A stretch of DNA of 8,794 nucleotides from CAZXDS01 sp964639525 (GTDB lineage: Bacteria > Bacteroidota > Ignavibacteria > Ignavibacteriales > Melioribacteraceae). Below, piece after piece: positions 6,464-8,794 of this stretch. The DNA lies in assembly GCA_964639525.1 (NCBI GenBank), contig CAZXDS010000148.1, positions 1-8,794 on the forward strand, written 5' to 3'. The position numbers and the translations under genes were made by a program. Position 1 is the first letter of the stretch. Every line of letters begins with the position of its first letter. The notes beneath the pieces are model-generated. The model was given only the letters and a program-made list of their open reading frames with translations, was not told the origin of the DNA and made no database searches.

Positions 6464-7867
6464 CTATTTGGTTAGTCCGTATTTTTTAATCTTTCTCCAT
6501 AGAGTAGAACGATTAAGTTTAAGCTCTTTAGCAGTTTCTAACTTATTCCAATTATATTTGTTAAGAGCTTCAAGTATGGTTTGACGCTCCGTAATTTGTA
6601 ATGGAAGCGGCACATTAATATGACTGTTTACTTTACGATGAAATCCTAACAATTCAGGAGGCAAGTGTTTCAATTTTATTTCTTCATTAGTACACATAAC
6701 AAAAGCATGTTCAATAATATTTTCAAGCTCCCGTACATTACCGGGAAAACTGTAATTCATTAATAACTCAATAACTTCATTTGAAGCTTTAGAAATATAT
6801 TTGCCTTTTTTGTGGTTAAATTTTTCAATAAAATGATTGACTAATAAAGGGATATCATCGCTCCTTTCCGCGAGGGAAGGTAGTTCAATTTTGACAATAT
6901 TTAATCTAAAAAAAAGATCGTCTCTAAATTTTTCTTCTTCAACCAAATTATACAAATCAACTTTTGATGCTGAAATTACTCTAACATTAGATTTTTCGGT
7001 TTTAGTAGCACCGAGAGGCTCATATTCTTTTTCCTGCAGCACGCGTAAAAGTTTAACTTGAGTAGCAGGTGATAAACTTTCGACTTCATCCAAAAAAATA
7101 GTGCCGCCGTGAGCTAAAGCAAATCTTCCAGGTTTATCTTTCTTTGCATCAGTAAAGGCACCCTTCACGTAACCGAATAATTCGGATTCAAGTAAATTAT
7201 CAGGTAAAGCTCCGCAGTTAACGGCAATAAACGGATTATTGTTGCGGTGACTGAGATTATGAACAGCTCTTGCAAAAAGTTCTTTTCCTGAACCGCTTGG
7301 TCCTTGGAGAAGTACTGTACAATTACTCTCGGCAATGTTGGGCATAATGCTGAATAATTGCAGCATCTTGTAATTTTTAGAAATAATATCTTCAAAAGTA
7401 TAATTTTGTTTAATTTCTTTCCGTAATGTTTCCAATGCAGAAAGATCGCGGAATGTTTCAACTCCGCCAAGGATATTTCCGTCTTCATCTTTTAGGGATG
7501 TTGCACTAACACTTATCGGTATCTGTTTCCCGTCTGCCCGTAAAATATTTACATTAAGATTTAATTTATTAATTTGGGAATTCGGAAGTTTTTTGAATGG
7601 ACAACCTGATTCGCATCTATTGGAACGCAATACCTCGAAACAATATTGTCCCATTGCTTCTTGTCGGGCAACTCTCGTAATTTTTTCGGCGGCTTGGTTA
7701 AAGTAAGTGATTTTTAAATCGCGATCGACGGTAAAAACACCATCAAGTATGCTGTCTAAAATTACAGCGGCGTGTGTTTCTGTTAAAGATGAATGCTTTT
7801 TCTTTGTCATATTAATCTCATAAATTTGACATATAAACTTACCTTTTTTTTGTCTAACCAAAAACAT
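6464..7867 (-). CDS. PAS-domain sigma-54-dependent transcriptional activator (AAA+, Fis-type HTH)
   Basis: A 467-residue NtrC-family activator without a receiver domain. A PAS domain spans about 30-145 (ILDGVFTVDRDLKITYFNQAAE), with a cysteine trio C76/C85/C89 (YCFEV...RCESGCPF), followed by a short helical linker and an AAA+ domain of about 160-395. Walker A is GPSGSGKE (189-196), the sigma-54 contact loop is GAFTDA (236-241, usually GAFTGA), Walker B is GGTIFLDE (254-261), arginine-finger region FRDDLFFRLN (314-323), and GNVRELEN near 376-383. The sensor I segment reads VISASK rather than the usual AATN. The C-terminal Fis-type HTH is about 432-465 (ILEALNKYNWNKLETAKELK, then NRSTLWRKIKKYGL). 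It should activate the adjacent operon from the TTGCAA sites upstream of the sigma-54-like promoter. A second ATG at 7810 (residue 20) fits the family's usual short N-terminus and may be the true start; neither start has a strong ribosome site. Confidence 0.92.
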   Translation of the reverse strand: MFLVRQKKGKFICQIYEINMTKKKHSSLTETHAAVILDSILDGVFTVDRDLKITYFNQAAEKITRVARQEAMGQYCFEVLRSNRCESGCPFKKLPNSQINKLNLNVNILRADGKQIPISVSATSLKDEDGNILGGVETFRDLSALETLRKEIKQNYTFEDIISKNYKMLQLFSIMPNIAESNCTVLLQGPSGSGKELFARAVHNLSHRNNNPFIAVNCGALPDNLLESELFGYVKGAFTDAKKDKPGRFALAHGGTIFLDEVESLSPATQVKLLRVLQEKEYEPLGATKTEKSNVRVISASKVDLYNLVEEEKFRDDLFFRLNIVKIELPSLAERSDDIPLLVNHFIEKFNHKKGKYISKASNEVIELLMNYSFPGNVRELENIIEHAFVMCTNEEIKLKHLPPELLGFHRKVNSHINVPLPLQITERQTILEALNKYNWNKLETAKELKLNRSTLWRKIKKYGLTK

Positions 7868-7904
7868 AATTTATCTTCTTAATTTTTTTCTATTAGTGTC
7901 CGAT

Positions 7905-7926
7905 AAAAAACAAAGTTGCTTTGCTT
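7905..7926 (-). terminator. Possible weak intrinsic terminator upstream of the activator gene
   Basis: On the minus strand, arms AAGCAAAG and CTTTGTTT pair over 8 bp (one G-T) around a CAA loop, and the stem runs into a tract of six T. The stem is A/T-rich, so efficiency is doubtful. If real, it ends transcripts coming from the PepSY-like gene and places the activator promoter between it and the activator start, leaving more room if the activator starts at 7810. Confidence 0.35.
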
Positions 7927-7967
7927 TTAATCCGTCGGTTGCCGGATTACCGGTAGGCATTTAAATT

Positions 7968-7995
7968 GTACCAACACCACAATTCATTGTGGTAT
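7968..7995 (+). repeat. Diverged direct repeat, copy 1, with a perfect internal palindrome
   Basis: 28 bp of the form GTrCCAACACsACAATTCATTG..., matching 8174-8201 at 23 of 28 positions by eye. It contains a perfect palindrome with 8-bp arms, ACCACAAT (7976-7983) and ATTGTGGT (7986-7993), around a TC loop. Confidence 0.6.
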
Positions 7996-8020
7996 CCGGA
8001 AAACTTACACCAACAACACA

Positions 8021-8036
8021 ACCGACCTCAGTCGGT
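8021..8036. repeat. Palindrome ACCGAC-CTCA-GTCGGT
   Basis: Perfect 6-bp arms with a 4-base loop. The stem can be extended through CACA (8017-8020) and TGTG (8039-8042) past a small bulge. Confidence 0.6.
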
Positions 8037-8077
8037 ATTGTGATTATGTGCAGTTATACTATTTTTGCTGTTCCATA

Positions 8078-8111
8078 AACTGCTGAAGCAGACCCGTATC
8101 GGGAAGCAGTT
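8078..8111. repeat. Nested hairpin with arms AACTGCT/AGCAGTT
   Basis: Outer 7-bp arms at 8078-8084 and 8105-8111 enclose an inner CCCG-TAT-CGGG hairpin (8093-8103). An alternative smaller hairpin, CTGCT-GA-AGCAG (8080-8091), competes with the outer pairing. Confidence 0.55.
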
Positions 8112-8140
8112 AGTAGGATTTTGGAGTTGTTCACATTCCA

Positions 8141-8156
8141 CCAAGCTGAAGCTTGG
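8141..8156. repeat. Palindrome CCAAGCT-GA-AGCTTGG
   Basis: Perfect 7-bp arms with a 2-base GA loop. The same architecture (short arms, 2-base loop) recurs at 7976-7993 and 8080-8091. No T-run follows on either strand, so it does not look like a terminator. Confidence 0.6.
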
Positions 8157-8173
8157 AGCTGTCCCAATTAATC

Positions 8174-8201
8174 GTGCCAACACGACAATTCATTGCGATG
8201 T
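8174..8201 (+). repeat. Diverged direct repeat, copy 2
   Basis: The second copy of the 28-bp unit at 7968-7995 (23/28 identical). The core CAAT-TC-ATTG palindrome is kept, but the outer arm is interrupted by an unpaired base. It also overlaps a small CGTG-CCAA-CACG palindrome at 8173-8184. Confidence 0.6.
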
Positions 8202-8225
8202 TTGTTTTAATATTTTTTATTAAAC

Positions 8226-8705
8226 TTAACACCCTTCTTCAACTTTTTCAAAAATATGTTTTCTGTTTAATATTTTGCTTTTGTCCGAAATGTTGATTAT
8301 ATATTCTTCCCCGCTTTGCGTTGTACTTAATTCGTAACTGACTTTTTTATTCTTTATAATTTTACGAGCGATTACAATTTCCGAACCGGGATATTTCTTC
8401 TTTAATTTCTTAAGAAGTTTCTCCGGTATTTTATTCAAAGCAATTTCTTTTTCCACAACTACAATTTTACCACTTTCATTATAAGTGATTCCATTGATTT
8501 TTTTTGAGACTATTGTTTCAATTTTATAATAGTGCTTTTTATTTTTTAAAATATTTTGAACACTATAAATTTTTGCACCTGAAAATTCTTTATGAAATGC
8601 TGATTCTATTTTTGCAGGGATTTTAAAAGAATTTGCTAACGTCTGTCCAAAAAGAAAGCCTAAATTAGAAAAGCAAAACACTAATAATAAAAATATTTTT
8701 TTCAT
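8226..8705 (-). CDS. Secreted PepSY-like domain protein
   Basis: A 159-residue exported protein. The signal peptide is MKK followed by a hydrophobic core to about residue 18 and FGQ at 19-21. The mature part is two tandem units of similar pattern. The first runs from about 29 to 90 (IPAKIESAFHKEFSGAKI...YYKIET...NESGKIVVVEKEI), the second from about 92 to 148 (KIPEKLLKKLKKKYPGSEI...SYELSTTQ...ISDKSKIL). This P...A/L..K.YPGA...Y.V...G.I pattern is that of small periplasmic PepSY-like proteins of Bacteroidota (the 'beta-lactamase-inhibitor-like PepSY-like' family); their function is not established. The ribosome site GAGG sits 5 bases before the ATG. A poor -35/-10 pair (TTGCCC at 8752-8757, TATTAT at 8727-8732, 19-bp spacing) may be its promoter. 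It is separated from the electron-transfer genes by the repeat-rich region, so a functional link is not implied. Confidence 0.82.
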   Translation of the reverse strand: MKKIFLLLVFCFSNLGFLFGQTLANSFKIPAKIESAFHKEFSGAKIYSVQNILKNKKHYYKIETIVSKKINGITYNESGKIVVVEKEIALNKIPEKLLKKLKKKYPGSEIVIARKIIKNKKVSYELSTTQSGEEYIINISDKSKILNRKHIFEKVEEGC

Positions 8706-8794
8706 AACAACCTCGCATATTGAACGATAATAGAATTTCTCAGCAATTCGGGGGCAAAATTAAAACTATGTAAAATAATGATTTATAACGATGA

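Larger units (their letters stand above)
7868..8225. other. Gene-free, palindrome-rich intergenic region
   Basis: 358 bp between the PepSY-like gene and the activator, with no convincing coding frame on either strand. It contains at least six short-loop palindromes and a diverged direct repeat (listed separately), a possible weak terminator near 7905-7926, and an A/T-only inverted repeat immediately after the PepSY-like stop (7-bp arms 8206-8212 and 8218-8224, A5/T5 loop). The composition, with GC-rich palindromes in an AT-rich background, looks like an accumulation of dispersed intergenic repeat units rather than a decayed gene. Confidence 0.65.

Noticed and set aside
7165..7488. Minus-strand frame of 107 codons in a different register inside the activator gene
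   Set aside because: It sits wholly inside the PAS/AAA+ coding sequence, whose motifs are continuous across it; no sign of a frameshift or overlapping gene.
8141..8156. Strong palindrome CCAAGCT/AGCTTGG as a terminator for the PepSY-like gene
   Set aside because: No T-tract follows on the minus strand, and the 2-base loop is too tight for a typical intrinsic terminator.
8164..8180. Minus-strand TTGGCACG followed by ATTAATTGG, resembling a sigma-54 promoter upstream of the activator gene
   Set aside because: The -24 block is perfect, but the -12 GC is missing at the right spacing (the TTG is one base too far). It also lies in a copy of the 28-bp repeat and about 300 bp from the activator start.
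7931..8201. CRISPR array in the repeat-rich intergenic region
   Set aside because: There are only two imperfect copies of the longest repeat, separated by 206 bp, with no regular spacers and no cas genes.

Overview
The window is AT-rich, with every recognisable gene on the minus strand, so transcription runs from high to low coordinates. Exported proteins have signal peptides ending in FGQ, ribosome sites are purine-rich, and the multiheme cytochromes are Lys/Ile/Asn-rich. Together these suggest an anaerobic or facultative member of the Bacteroidota/Ignavibacteria group. That is an inference from style; no taxonomic marker gene is present. The gene content (HybA-like ferredoxin, NrfD, multiheme cytochrome c, heme sensor kinase, sigma-54 control) resembles electron-transfer clusters of sulfate- and metal-reducing bacteria.

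Layout in transcription order: (i) 8705-8226, a small secreted PepSY-like protein. (ii) 8225-7868, a 358-bp gene-free stretch packed with short palindromes and a diverged direct repeat, with a possible weak terminator at its low-coordinate end. (iii) 7867-6464, a PAS / AAA+ / Fis sigma-54-dependent activator. (iv) 6463-6295, a control region with three TTGCAA sites upstream of a good but imperfect -24/-12 sigma-54 promoter. (v) 6285-1, a tightly packed operon: a NifX/NafY-like small protein, a Tat-exported 4x[4Fe-4S] HybA-like ferredoxin, a NrfD/HybB-like quinone-interacting membrane subunit, a 13-CXXCH cytochrome c, a membrane histidine kinase with a diheme-type periplasmic sensor, and a response regulator fused to a glycine-cleavage-H-like domain, cut by the window edge only at its extreme C-terminus.

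Working model (inference): the ferredoxin, NrfD and multiheme cytochrome form a membrane complex moving electrons between the quinone pool and periplasmic cytochromes, like the Hmc or Geobacter CbcSTU-type modules. The kinase, translationally coupled to the cytochrome gene, could read the redox state of the same periplasmic pool through its own hemes. It signals to a response regulator with no DNA-binding domain, so the output is probably protein-protein. Transcription would be set separately by the PAS/sigma-54 activator encoded next door.

The most unusual parts are the zinc-ribbon insertion inside the kinase ATPase domain and the response regulator whose output is an H-protein fold with Glu in place of the lipoyl lysine. 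Together they look like a little-described phosphorelay devoted to an electron-transfer complex.
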